Below, in pieces: positions 19,559 through 28,373 of a DNA stretch of 45,020 nucleotides. The notes below the pieces were generated by a model. It was given only the letters and a program-made list of their open reading frames with translations, had not been told where the DNA came from and did no database searches. Made by a program: the position numbers and the translations under genes. This stretch comes from a virus: the IMG/VR virus record IMGVR_UViG_3300034061_004859, positions 1 through 45,020 of that record. One strand, 5' to 3'. Every line of letters starts with the position of its first letter. Positions within the stretch are counted from its first letter, which is position 1.

Positions 19559-21027
19559 AGTCCTCGACCGACCTGAACCCCTACCAGTGGACCGGGGTCG
19601 AGTTTCTGGTTCGGACGCCGTTCGGGGCCTATTGGCTCGACATGGGACTCGGCAAGACGGTGACCGCCCTGACGGCGATCGTCGTCCTGAAGGAACTGGG
19701 CCTCGTCCGTCGGGTGATCATCTTCGCCCCGTTACGGGTTGCCGCACAGACCTGGCCGACCGAGATCACCAAGTGGTTGCATACGCACGACCTGACGTAC
19801 ACTGTCATCCGGGCCACGCCAGACCATCCGCGGGCCAAGGCCGCCCGTCAGGCCGCCCGGCGGGCCGCCCGGCGCCTGGGGCTGGCCTCTGACGTCGCCT
19901 CGCGGCTGGCGGACCGGGCGGGCAAGGCGACCGAGGAAGCGATCCGCCTGGAGCAACTGGCGGAGCCGACCGACCTGCATATCATCAACCGGGAGCGGAT
20001 ACCCTGGCTGGTCGAGACTTGGGGCCGCCGTTGGCCGTACGACACGGCAGTCTATGACGAGGCGTCTGGTCTCCGGGATCACAAAACCCAACGGGTTCGG
20101 TCCCTGGTCCGGGTGCGGCCGAAACTGGAACGGCTATGGGAACTCACGGGCACCCCGGCGCCCGAGACCTACATCGACCTGTTCGCCCAGGTATACCTCC
20201 TTGATCGCGGCGAACGGTTCGGCCGGTTCGTCACCAAGTTTCGGGAAAAGTATTTCGACTATAACGAATACAAGCGTATCTACAAACTGAAAGATGGCGC
20301 TGCCGACGCGATCATTGAGAGGATCGGCGAACTGGCGCTCGTCATGCGGGCCGAGGATCACCTTGACCTGGAAGACCCGGTTGTCGTCGATCGGGTGATC
20401 GAGTTCGACGAACCGACGATGGCCCAATACCGGAAACTAGAACGCGACCTTGTCCTCCGGATCGGCGATGTTGAAGTTATTTCCGAGACCCAGGGCGCCC
20501 TCGGCCAGAAACTTCTCCAGTTCGCCTCGGGGGCCGTGTACGACGAGAACAAGAAAGCCGTCCCGGTTCACGACCACAAGATCGACGAACTCCGGGAAAT
20601 CCTGGACGAAGCCCAGGGTGCCCCGGTGATCGTGGCATATTGGTTCAAGAGCAATCTGGCACGGCTGCAAAAGGCGTTCCCGCAAGGCAAGGCGCTGGAC
20701 AAGGACGCCCGGCTAGAGAAGGACTGGACCGCCGGCAAGGTGCCGCTGATGTTCGTCCATCCGCAGTCGGCCGGCCACGGGCTGAACCTCCAGTACGGCG
20801 GCCACATTCTGGTGTTCTTCGACGTGCCGTGGTCGCTGGAACTCTACCTCCAGATGATCGGCCGCATCGCCCGCCAGGGACAGACTAAGGTCCCGATGAT
20901 CTTCCACCTGATCGTCAAGGGCACGATCGAGGAAGGTATCGTCCCGCGGCTCCGTGAAAAGGAGCAAGGGCAGAACTACCTTAAAGCGGAAGTTCAACGC
21001 CTGTACGAAGAAAGAAAGGCTGCCTGA
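19555..21027 (+). CDS. SNF2/DEAD-like DNA helicase
   Basis: 490 residues from GTG 19555 overlapping the previous stop (GTGA). Motifs: Q-like LNPYQWTGVEFL (7-18), Walker A DMGLGKT (29-35), motif Ia IIFAPLRVAAQTW, Walker B VYDEAS (DEAS at 168-171 in place of DEAH), motif III LTGTPAPE, motif V HPQSAGHGLNLQ and motif VI QMIGRIARQGQ. Between Ia and II lies an unusual Ala/Arg-rich helical insert (about 93-135). It should be a dsDNA translocase remodelling forks or recombination intermediates, in tandem with the VRR-NUC nuclease. It ends TGATG with the methyltransferase at 21027. Confidence 0.92.
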   Translation: MKSSTDLNPYQWTGVEFLVRTPFGAYWLDMGLGKTVTALTAIVVLKELGLVRRVIIFAPLRVAAQTWPTEITKWLHTHDLTYTVIRATPDHPRAKAARQAARRAARRLGLASDVASRLADRAGKATEEAIRLEQLAEPTDLHIINRERIPWLVETWGRRWPYDTAVYDEASGLRDHKTQRVRSLVRVRPKLERLWELTGTPAPETYIDLFAQVYLLDRGERFGRFVTKFREKYFDYNEYKRIYKLKDGAADAIIERIGELALVMRAEDHLDLEDPVVVDRVIEFDEPTMAQYRKLERDLVLRIGDVEVISETQGALGQKLLQFASGAVYDENKKAVPVHDHKIDELREILDEAQGAPVIVAYWFKSNLARLQKAFPQGKALDKDARLEKDWTAGKVPLMFVHPQSAGHGLNLQYGGHILVFFDVPWSLELYLQMIGRIARQGQTKVPMIFHLIVKGTIEEGIVPRLREKEQGQNYLKAEVQRLYEERKAA

Positions 21028-21797
21028 TGTTGGGGATTCGACCGTTCTGGCGATACTACGGCGGGAAATGGCGGGCGGCGCCACGCTACCCGGCGCCGCT
21101 GTACGACACCATCATCGAACCGTTCGCCGGGTCGGCCGGGTATAGCCTGCGGTATCCTGAACGGAAAATCCTGTTGATCGAAAAGTATCCTGTGATAGCC
21201 GAACTGTGGCGCTATCTGATCGCGGTCAAGGAGAGTGAATTGCTCGCCATTCCGGAAGTAGAGTCGGTCGACGACTTGCCGTCTTGGGTGCCTCTTGGTG
21301 CGCGGCACTTGGTCGGTTTTTGCATGAACGACGCTGCTGCCGCGCCGTCGAAAACGCTATCAGCAGGGATGCGCTGGATGCAAACCCGAGGGCAAACAAA
21401 CGGCTGGACCGAACAACGGAAATTGAACATCGCCGGAAACCTGTCCCGTATTCGCCACTGGGCCGTCATCGAAGGGGACTACTCCGATGCTCCGGATATT
21501 TCCGCCACTTGGTTCATCGACCCGCCCTACTTCGGCCCGCCAGGGCGGCACTACAAACACGCCGACGTCGACTATTCTCGGCTGGGCGGTTGGTGTGAAA
21601 CCCGCCCCGGCCAAGTCATCGTTTGCGAGAACGCTGGGGCAACGTGGCTGCCGTTTCGGGATTTCGCGATGCTCAAAGCCGGGCTTAACGGCAAAGGTTC
21701 GGCGGAGGTCATCTGGACGTCCGGCGATCTCATGGGCGCGATGCGGCGAAACGCCGACGCACAGGCCGCGCTACAAACCGCACTGAGGGCTGCCTGA
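21027..21797 (+). CDS. D12-class (Dam-like) DNA adenine methyltransferase
   Basis: 256 residues from ATG 21027, which overlaps the helicase stop. N-terminal RYYGGKWRAAPRYP and EPFAGSAGYSL (31-41, SAM motif I) and catalytic TWFIDPPYFG (DPPY 165-168) are the D12/alpha-class N6-adenine methyltransferase signature. Motif X (the YYGGK block) precedes motif I, the Dam/DpnM order. It is the third methyltransferase in 6 kb. Possible roles are protection from host restriction or timing marks; which sequence it methylates cannot be inferred. It ends TGATG with the small terminase gene, linking modification and packaging genes in one transcript. Confidence 0.92.
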   Translation: MLGIRPFWRYYGGKWRAAPRYPAPLYDTIIEPFAGSAGYSLRYPERKILLIEKYPVIAELWRYLIAVKESELLAIPEVESVDDLPSWVPLGARHLVGFCMNDAAAAPSKTLSAGMRWMQTRGQTNGWTEQRKLNIAGNLSRIRHWAVIEGDYSDAPDISATWFIDPPYFGPPGRHYKHADVDYSRLGGWCETRPGQVIVCENAGATWLPFRDFAMLKAGLNGKGSAEVIWTSGDLMGAMRRNADAQAALQTALRAA

Positions 21798-22390
21798 TGG
21801 CCCGCCCGGCGACGATGACACCGGAACTCCGGACGATCCTCTACCAAGGGGCGACGGCCCGACAACTGGCGCTCATGTTCGGCATGGAACAGACCGCCGT
21901 CGAGCGGCGCCTGGCGGGCGCCCGGAGCGCCGGCGAGAGGGAGGGCCGGACGATCTGGCGGGTCAAGGACGCCGCGGCGGTCCTGGCGCCCCTCCCTGCC
22001 GACGTGGTTGGCCGGGTCATCCGCATGAATCATATGGACCTGCCGCCGGTCCTCAGAAAAGAGTATTTCGACGGCCAGTTGAAGCACCTGAAGGTGTTGG
22101 AACTGGAGGGCCATATCTGGCGGACCGAAGCGGTCCAACAGTACGTCGGAACTGCCTTCCGCGATATCAAACTGGAGATCCAGTTGCTTTCGGATATCCT
22201 GGAGCGGAGTACCGAGTTGTCGGAACGCCAACGCCAGATCGCCGCGGAGGCGATTGACGGCTGTCTCCGAGGACTGCGTTCCAAACTATTGAAACTGTTC
22301 GACAACCTGAAGGATGATACCGTTGGGCGAGGCGCTCTCGAAATCCTCGACAGTCCTGGAGTCGAGGACGACCCATGGGACGGGCTATAA
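21797..22390 (+). CDS. Small terminase subunit (Nu1-like)
   Basis: 197 residues from ATG 21797. The N-terminal part (TATARQLA type: QGATARQLALMFGMEQTAVERRL, residues about 17-39) is the winged helix-turn-helix of Nu1-like terminase small subunits, followed by IWRVKDAAAVL. The middle and C-terminal parts are helical, with a DILERSTELSERQRQIAAEAIDG helix suited to oligomerisation. It should recognise the packaging site and load the large terminase. Its position immediately before a GpA-type gene supports the call. The two genes overlap, since the large terminase frame begins inside this one. Confidence 0.88.
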   Translation: MARPATMTPELRTILYQGATARQLALMFGMEQTAVERRLAGARSAGEREGRTIWRVKDAAAVLAPLPADVVGRVIRMNHMDLPPVLRKEYFDGQLKHLKVLELEGHIWRTEAVQQYVGTAFRDIKLEIQLLSDILERSTELSERQRQIAAEAIDGCLRGLRSKLLKLFDNLKDDTVGRGALEILDSPGVEDDPWDGL

Positions 22391-24431
22391 CCACTTGGCG
22401 GAAGTCTTCGCCGGACTGGCGGCGATTTTCGATCCGCAACTCCGATACACGGTGTCAGAGGCGGCCGAGAAGTTCCGCTATCTGAACAACCCGGGATCGT
22501 ATGTCGGGCCGTGGAAGAACTCCGAAGTCCCGTACATGGTCGAGCCGTCGGACACCCTGCGGTCGCGCGAGTATGCCGGCACGGTGTTCGTCGGGCCGGC
22601 CCAGTGTGGCAAGACCGACGCCCTGATCCTGAACTGGATCGCCTACATGGCGACGGTCGAGCCGGGCGATATGGCCGTGTTCCTGCCCACGATGGCCATG
22701 GCCAAGGACTTCTCGACCCGTCGTATCGACCGTCTGATGCGGCACAGCGAGGACGTCGGTCGGATGCTGCTGGGCGGCCGATCGGCGGACAACCTATTCG
22801 AGAAGCACTTCTCCAACGGCTCGATGCTGTCCCTCGGGTGGCCCTCGGTCAGCCAGTTCGCGTCGCGGCCCATCATGCGGTGCGCCCTGACGGATTACGA
22901 CCGTATGGACGACGATATCGAGGGGGAGGGCGCCCCGTTCGACCTCGCCCAGAAGCGCAACACCACGTACGGGTCGTTCGGCATGACGCTCGCCGAGTCC
23001 AGCCCGTCCCGGGAGGTCACGAATACCCGGTGGCTGGCGTCCAGCCCGCACGAAGCCCCGCCCTGCGAAGGTATCCTGAGCCTGTACAACCGTGGCGATC
23101 GGCGACGGCTCTATTGGCCTTGCCCCCGGTGTCACGAGTTCTTTCAACCGGACTTCGAGCATCTGGTGTGGGACGAGGCGGACACGTCGGCCGCCGCTGC
23201 GGCGACGACCCGTCTGGTGTGCCCGCATTGTGCCTACCCGATCCGGTTCGCCGAACGGGACGATATGTACCCGGAGTCGCGCTGGCTGAAGGAAGGCCAG
23301 GCGATGTCCCGTGGCACGTTGATCGGCGAAGGCCGCAAGAGCAACACCGCCTCGTTCTGGCTGTTCGGCCCGGCCGCCCGGTTCACGACCTGGGCGAAAC
23401 TGGTCGAGACCTACCTGGACGCGGAGAAGGACTGCGAACAGACCGGGTCCGAGGAGACGCTAAAGAAGTTCTGGAACACGGATATCGGCCGCCCTTACGT
23501 CCCCAAGCGAAGCCAGACGCAACGGTTGCCCGAGGTCATCAAGGCCCGGGCGGAGCCGATGGCCGATCGGGAGGTTCCGCCGGACACCCGGTTCTTGGTT
23601 GCCCAGGTCGACGTCCAAGCCAACCGGTTCGAGGTCCAGGTTCTCGGGGTCTTGCCGGGCGACCCGTTCGATCTGGTCGTCGTCGACCGGTTCCAGATTA
23701 TCAAGTCGATGCGGACGGACGGTGACGACGACCGCCTCTGGGTCAAGCCGGCCGCCTACCTGGAGGACTGGGACGTTCTGATCGAGAACACCCTGAAGAA
23801 GACCTACCCGCTCAGCGATGGCAGCGGCCGACGGATGCGGGTCAAGGGGGTCGCCTGTGACTCCGGCGGCCGGGCAGGGACGACGACCAACGCGTACGCC
23901 TTCTATCGGAAGCTGAAGGGGCTGAACTTGGCGGCCCGGTTCACCTTGGTCAAAGGTGACTCGTCGCCAGGGGCGCCGCGGACCAGGATCAGCTACCCGG
24001 ACGCCCAGAAAAAGGACAAGCTGTCGGCCGCCCGCGGAGATGTTCCGGTCCTGCTGCTGAACCCGAACGTCCTGAAGGACGCGGTCGCCGGACGGATCGA
24101 CAACATCGAACCGGGCAAGGGGATGATCCGGTTCCCTTCGTGGTTGCCGGACTCCTACTATTCCGAACTGTGCGCCGAGACCCGGACGCCGAAGGGCTGG
24201 GAGAACCCCGGCCACTACCGGAACGAGGCCTGGGATTTGTGCTACTACGGCCTCGGCTATCTGGTCTCGTCGTACGTCCAGGCGGAGGCGTTGAACTGGA
24301 GCCGTCCGCCCGGCTGGGCCGCCCCGTGGGACGTCAACGACCTGGTGTTCGCGACCGAAAAGGATACGTTTGCGCCTGAGAAGAAGGCGGAGTATGATTT
24401 CCGGGCACTCGGCCGGCGGTTGGCCGCGTAG
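22314..24431 (+). CDS. Large terminase subunit (GpA-like)
   Basis: 705 residues if started at ATG 22314 (overlapping the small subunit), or 678 from TTG 22395, which matches where family homology seems to begin (AEVFAGLAAIFDP). The ribosome binding site of either is weak. ATPase domain: Walker A VGPAQCGKT (94-101), Walker B ALTDYD, and the family block YTVSEAAEKFRYLNNPGSYV. A zinc-binding pair CPRC and CPHC lies near the middle. The C-terminal nuclease domain has VAQVDVQ (metal-binding Asp) and further acidic residues. It translocates and cuts phage DNA, in the lambda GpA family that makes cohesive ends, so cos-type packaging is likely. Confidence 0.93.
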   Translation: MIPLGEALSKSSTVLESRTTHGTGYNHLAEVFAGLAAIFDPQLRYTVSEAAEKFRYLNNPGSYVGPWKNSEVPYMVEPSDTLRSREYAGTVFVGPAQCGKTDALILNWIAYMATVEPGDMAVFLPTMAMAKDFSTRRIDRLMRHSEDVGRMLLGGRSADNLFEKHFSNGSMLSLGWPSVSQFASRPIMRCALTDYDRMDDDIEGEGAPFDLAQKRNTTYGSFGMTLAESSPSREVTNTRWLASSPHEAPPCEGILSLYNRGDRRRLYWPCPRCHEFFQPDFEHLVWDEADTSAAAAATTRLVCPHCAYPIRFAERDDMYPESRWLKEGQAMSRGTLIGEGRKSNTASFWLFGPAARFTTWAKLVETYLDAEKDCEQTGSEETLKKFWNTDIGRPYVPKRSQTQRLPEVIKARAEPMADREVPPDTRFLVAQVDVQANRFEVQVLGVLPGDPFDLVVVDRFQIIKSMRTDGDDDRLWVKPAAYLEDWDVLIENTLKKTYPLSDGSGRRMRVKGVACDSGGRAGTTTNAYAFYRKLKGLNLAARFTLVKGDSSPGAPRTRISYPDAQKKDKLSAARGDVPVLLLNPNVLKDAVAGRIDNIEPGKGMIRFPSWLPDSYYSELCAETRTPKGWENPGHYRNEAWDLCYYGLGYLVSSYVQAEALNWSRPPGWAAPWDVNDLVFATEKDTFAPEKKAEYDFRALGRRLAA

Positions 24432-24446
24432 GCGGGAGATTATCGA

Positions 24447-24668
24447 GTGGCGACCACCGCGCAACTGCTGGCCCAGGCCGAAGCCGCCTATCATCAGTTG
24501 ATGACGGGCACGTCGCCGCGTGTCGTCGTCGACCAGAACGGCGAGCGGATTGAGTACACGGCGGCCAACCGAACCGGCCTGTACTCGTACATCCAGGAAT
24601 TGAAGGCGTTGATCGCCGCCCCGACGGTCAACCCGGCAATCCGGAGGCCGATGCGGATATGGCTTTGA
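24447..24668 (+). CDS. Head completion protein gpW-like
   Basis: 73 residues from GTG 24447 with CGGGAGATTATC upstream. It starts with the helix TTAQLLAQAEAAYHQLMTG, followed by RVVVDQNGERIEYTAANRTG and a second helix YIQELKALI, the compact helix-strand-helix arrangement of gpW. The protein plugs the portal after packaging and forms the platform for the tail. Its position between large terminase and portal is the lambda order (A, W, B). It overlaps the portal gene by ten bases. Confidence 0.9.
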   Translation: MATTAQLLAQAEAAYHQLMTGTSPRVVVDQNGERIEYTAANRTGLYSYIQELKALIAAPTVNPAIRRPMRIWL

Positions 24669-26293
24669 AACGCTCCCGCCGTACGGCGGTCACCGTCACG
24701 TCGGCGGCACCCGTCGCCCTGGGCGGCCTGGAGGGGGCGGACACGACGTCCCGTCGTCTGGCATCCTGGCGGGCGCCGTCCGGCAGCGCCGACGTCCTGA
24801 TCAACCGCGCAAAGCCCGTGGCGGACGACCGCGGGCGGGACTTGGCACGGAACGACCCGACCACAGCGAACGCCGTCAAGATCCACCAGAACAGCATCGT
24901 CGGGTCCCACTACCGGCTGTCGGCCATGCCGAACTGGTTGGTCCTCGGGGCGACCGAGGCGTGGGCCGACGAGTTCCAGAAGGTGATCGAGGCCCGGTTC
25001 ATGCTGCTGGCCGAATCTCCGAAAAACTGGCTGGACGCCAGCCGGAAGTTGACGTTGACGGACAAGGTTCGCCTGGCCGTCGCCAGTTTCGTCGTGACCG
25101 GCGAGTCGCTCCAGGTCGCCGAGTGGATCAAGGACGCCGACCGGCCCTGCCGAACGGCCATCCAGCACGCCGCGCCGGCCCGATTGAATAATCCAAACGG
25201 CGTGTCCGACTCCAGCACCATGCGGCGCGGGGTCGAGATCGACGCCCGCGGCCGGCCGATCGCCTACCACGTACAGGCCAACAACCCGGGCGATTTCGGG
25301 GTCAATTTCGACCTTTGGACGTGGAAACGGGTGCGGGCTGAATTGCCGTGGGGCAGGCCCCAGGTGTTGCACATTTTCGACCCGCTGGAGCCGGGCCAGA
25401 ACCGAGGGTTGTCCGACTTGGTCGCCGCGATGGAGACCATGCAGATGACCCGGAAGTTCCGGGGGGCCACGCTGGAGAACGCCATCGTCAACGCCACCGT
25501 GGCTGCTGCGATCGAGTCGGAACTGCCTTCCGAGGTAATGGTCGCCGCTATGGGCGGCGGCACGGACTCTTCGGCCTGGGTCAGCCCTATCGGCCAATAC
25601 CTGTCCGCTCTCGACGGCTATGTCGGCGAGGCCAACGGCCTGCGGATGGACGGGGCGATGATCCCCCACCTATTCCCGGGGTCTAAGCTGACCATGAAGC
25701 CGGCCGGCACACCGGGCGGAGTAGGAACGGATTTCGAAGGATCGCTGCTACGGCACACGGCGGCCGGCCTCGGCGTGTCGTACGAAGAACTGTCGCGAGA
25801 CTATGCCCGGCTGTCCTACTCCGGCGGCCGGCTGTCCCTTCAGGCGACCGAGCGGTTTATGGCCGCCCGGAAGCGGCTGGTCGCGGACAAGACGGCCAAC
25901 TTCGCCTATACCCTCTGGTTGGAGGAAGAAATCAACCGGATGGAGAACATCCCGTCGCTGCCTGGCAAGAGCCGTGTCCAGACCCGAGACGCCTTCTACG
26001 CCCCGCTGGGCCGGGAGGCGTTCTGCCGGGCAACGTGGATTGGCGCATCGGCCGGCCAGACCGACGAGATGAAAGAAACCCAGGCCGCCCTCATGCGGGT
26101 CAAGGCCGGCCTGTCCACCCGAGAGGCCGAGTGCGCCAAACTGGGGAAGGACTACCGGGAGGTCTTCGAACAGCTCGCCCGCGAGGATAAACTGGCGGAG
26201 TCGATGGACCTGGAGTTCAACCTCGACGCCACCAAACAGGGCAAGGGCGAACAGCAGGCCACGCTCCGCGACAACCAGGATGACGAAGCATGA
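24659..26293 (+). CDS. Portal protein (lambda gpB family)
   Basis: 544 residues from ATG 24659, overlapping gpW. The N-terminal segment has RAKPVADDRGRDLARNDPTT, typical of lambda-type portals, then AVKIHQNSIVGSHYRLS. The middle shows VLHIFDPLEPGQNRGLSDLV (the HxFxxxrpgQxRGvs block that identifies this family) and YEELSRDYARLSYSGGR. A long C-terminal helix region includes QAALMRVKAGLSTREAECAKLGKDYREVFEQL, diagnostic of gpB. Twelve copies form the ring through which DNA enters. It is followed by the S49 protease gene with an ATGA overlap. Confidence 0.95.
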   Translation: MALKRSRRTAVTVTSAAPVALGGLEGADTTSRRLASWRAPSGSADVLINRAKPVADDRGRDLARNDPTTANAVKIHQNSIVGSHYRLSAMPNWLVLGATEAWADEFQKVIEARFMLLAESPKNWLDASRKLTLTDKVRLAVASFVVTGESLQVAEWIKDADRPCRTAIQHAAPARLNNPNGVSDSSTMRRGVEIDARGRPIAYHVQANNPGDFGVNFDLWTWKRVRAELPWGRPQVLHIFDPLEPGQNRGLSDLVAAMETMQMTRKFRGATLENAIVNATVAAAIESELPSEVMVAAMGGGTDSSAWVSPIGQYLSALDGYVGEANGLRMDGAMIPHLFPGSKLTMKPAGTPGGVGTDFEGSLLRHTAAGLGVSYEELSRDYARLSYSGGRLSLQATERFMAARKRLVADKTANFAYTLWLEEEINRMENIPSLPGKSRVQTRDAFYAPLGREAFCRATWIGASAGQTDEMKETQAALMRVKAGLSTREAECAKLGKDYREVFEQLAREDKLAESMDLEFNLDATKQGKGEQQATLRDNQDDEA

Positions 26294-27585
26294 GCCAGTA
26301 CACCGCCGCCCGGGTCCTCTCGGAGTTCAACACCCGCCCGGCGTATGTCGCAAGCGGGTCGGCCACCCAGAACCGGGAACTCGAATCCGCCGTGATGGCC
26401 GCGGTCCGCGTGCTGAGCGCCGCCGACTCGGACGCCCAGGAGCGCGAGTTCGGCGCCCGGATGACGGCGACGTTGGCCGCCTACGGCCTCGGGTCGCCGG
26501 CGCCAAGCAAGCCGTTCGCGTTCGCCAGCGGCGTTGCGGTCATCCCGGTTCACGGCGTCCTGATCAACCGCTTCCCGAGTTCGTGGGGCTTTGTCACCGG
26601 CTACGACTTCATTCGCCGACAGACGGCCGAGGCCGCCGCCGACCCGGACGTCCAGGTGATCGCGTACGATGTCCATTCACCGGGCGGCACGGTCGCCGGG
26701 TGCCCGGAGACTTATTCCGCGATCCTGTCGCTCCGCAGCGCGAAGAAGACCGTCGCTATCGTCGACTCGGCTGCCTACTCCGCCGCGTACTATCTCGCCT
26801 CCGCCGCCGACCGGATCGTCGTCACGCCTTCTGGCGGGGTCGGCTCGATCGGCGTCGTCGCGGCACGGTGGGATATGACCAAGATGGCCGAGGACGCGGG
26901 CGTCAAGGTCACGTTCATCTATGCCGGGAAGCGCAAGCTGGACGGCAACCCGATGACCGAGATGTCGGACGACGAGAAGAAACGGATCACGGCGTCCGTA
27001 GATTCGGCCTACGACGGGTTCGTCGCCGCCGTGGCTGCTGGGCGAGGGATTTCGGAAGAAGCCGTCCGCGCAACGGAGGCGGCCTGCTACGACGCGGAAG
27101 AAGCATTGCAAGCCGGCCTTGTTAACGATATCATGACGCCCGACATGGCCTTGCAGGCCGCTCTTGCGTCCGAGGAGGATGATGACATGACCGCACAGGG
27201 TTCGCCCGCCCAGCCTGCCGCCGCCGTCGAGACCGTCGACACGGTGGCGATTGCGGCGCAGGCCACGACCGCGGAGCGCGCCCGTATCTCGGGCATCCTG
27301 GCGAGCGACGAAGCGAAGGCCCGTCCCGCGATGGCCCTGCACTTGGCCACCAAGACCGGTATGTCGGTCGACGATGCGAAGGGCCTGCTGGCCGTCGCCG
27401 CTGTCGAGACCGCCCCAACCGCCCAGGTGACGAACCCGCTGGAGGCCGCGATGACCGCCGCCGGCACCCCCGGTGTCGGAGCCGATCCGGCGAACCTCGC
27501 CGGCGCGGACACCCCGGAAGCGAAGACCAACGGTCTGCTGGCCGCGTACGCCGCCGTGACCGGAACCAAGTTCCTGGTCAACTGA
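26290..27585 (+). CDS. S49-family head maturation protease with C-terminal scaffold
   Basis: 431 residues from ATG 26290 (ATGA overlap). The protease core has VIPVHGVLINR, then YDVHSPGGTVAG (oxyanion region) and VDSAAYSAAYYLASAADRI with catalytic Ser164. A following YAGKRKLDGNP carries the candidate general-base lysine (about 214-216). This is the SppA/lambda gpC type. From residue ~293 the protein becomes Ala/Glu/Thr-rich and helical, the scaffold part. An internal Met300 with a strong GAGGAGG ribosome binding site would express the scaffold alone (see 27187). The protease should cleave scaffold and capsid during maturation. Confidence 0.94.
   Translation: MSQYTAARVLSEFNTRPAYVASGSATQNRELESAVMAAVRVLSAADSDAQEREFGARMTATLAAYGLGSPAPSKPFAFASGVAVIPVHGVLINRFPSSWGFVTGYDFIRRQTAEAAADPDVQVIAYDVHSPGGTVAGCPETYSAILSLRSAKKTVAIVDSAAYSAAYYLASAADRIVVTPSGGVGSIGVVAARWDMTKMAEDAGVKVTFIYAGKRKLDGNPMTEMSDDEKKRITASVDSAYDGFVAAVAAGRGISEEAVRATEAACYDAEEALQAGLVNDIMTPDMALQAALASEEDDDMTAQGSPAQPAAAVETVDTVAIAAQATTAERARISGILASDEAKARPAMALHLATKTGMSVDDAKGLLAVAAVETAPTAQVTNPLEAAMTAAGTPGVGADPANLAGADTPEAKTNGLLAAYAAVTGTKFLVN
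27187..27585 (+). CDS. Nested scaffold protein (Nu3-like), internal start
   Basis: 132 residues in frame with the C-terminal part of the protease. The start is ATG 27187 preceded by GAGGAGGATGATGAC, a good ribosome binding site inside the protease gene. Composition is Ala/Thr/Val-rich with helix-forming blocks (ERARISGILASDEAKARPAM, VDDAKGLLAVAAVE), as expected of a capsid scaffold. In lambda the scaffold Nu3 is made from an in-frame internal start within gene C; the same layout is seen here. The same segment is also translated as the protease tail. Confidence 0.72.
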   Translation: MTAQGSPAQPAAAVETVDTVAIAAQATTAERARISGILASDEAKARPAMALHLATKTGMSVDDAKGLLAVAAVETAPTAQVTNPLEAAMTAAGTPGVGADPANLAGADTPEAKTNGLLAAYAAVTGTKFLVN

Positions 27586-27595
27586 GGAGACCCCG

Positions 27596-28336
27596 ATGAC
27601 CACCGTACTCGACTCTGATCTGGCCAACAGCGATCTGTCGGCCGGCTCCTTCTCCCCCTCTCAGTTCATCCTGAACGGCCCGGTCGTCACGGCCTCCGTC
27701 GTCGTCCTGACCGGCGAAGACCTTGCCAAGTATCAGGCCATCGGGATCAACGCCGCCGGCAAGGCCGTTGCGTGGTCGCCGACCGCGACCGCCCAGACCG
27801 GCGACACCTACGCCCGCGGCACTCTGACGTTCGGCGGCCAGCCGACCGCCGACGACACGGTGACCCTCAACGGCACGGCGATCACGTTCAAGGCGTCCGG
27901 CGCGACCGGCGCACAGGTCAACATCGGCGCCACGGCCACCCTGACGGCGACTAACCTGCTGACGTACATCACCACCAACACCGTCGCCCTGGGCATCAAC
28001 GCGGCGCAGGCCGGTACGGTTCTGACGGTCGAGGCCAACGCGGCCGGCGCCGTCGGCAACGCGATCACCCTGGCGAAGTCCGGCACCTACCCGTCCCTGT
28101 CGGCGGCCACCCTGACCGGCGGCGGCGACGACACGACCGTCCTGGCACCCGAGGCCCGGCTGGCCGGGTTCATGGCGCAAGCGGCCGACGCTGATGGCGC
28201 GGACCTCGAAGCACCGTACTTCCGGTCCGGCACGTTCAACTACGACCTGATCGACTGGAACTCGGCGGTCGCCTCGCTCGCGGCGGCGCAGGCCCATTGC
28301 AGCGGGTCCCCGCTGTTCGTCGACCAGCCGAAGTAA
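27596..28336 (+). CDS. Head decoration protein (gpD-like) with inserted domain
   Basis: 246 residues from ATG 27596, with GAGGAGAC upstream. Residues 1-65 and 178-246 form a decoration protein: the N-terminal SPSQFILNGPVVTASVVVL and the C-terminal PEARLAGFMAQAADADGADLEAPYFRSG and SGSPLFVDQP match HDPD/gpD-like proteins. About 103 residues (74-176) are inserted between them, beginning GTLTFGGQPTADDTVTLNG and ending LTGGG. The same domain occurs in the tail-tube protein (31360) and, split, in the tail-tip genes (39177/39604). It should bind the capsid surface, with the insert facing outward (inference). It lies between the protease/scaffold gene and the major capsid gene, as D does in lambda. 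Confidence 0.88.
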   Translation: MTTVLDSDLANSDLSAGSFSPSQFILNGPVVTASVVVLTGEDLAKYQAIGINAAGKAVAWSPTATAQTGDTYARGTLTFGGQPTADDTVTLNGTAITFKASGATGAQVNIGATATLTATNLLTYITTNTVALGINAAQAGTVLTVEANAAGAVGNAITLAKSGTYPSLSAATLTGGGDDTTVLAPEARLAGFMAQAADADGADLEAPYFRSGTFNYDLIDWNSAVASLAAAQAHCSGSPLFVDQPK

Positions 28337-28373
28337 CCCGCCGTTTGGCGACCTGATGGAAGGATTCTGAACG

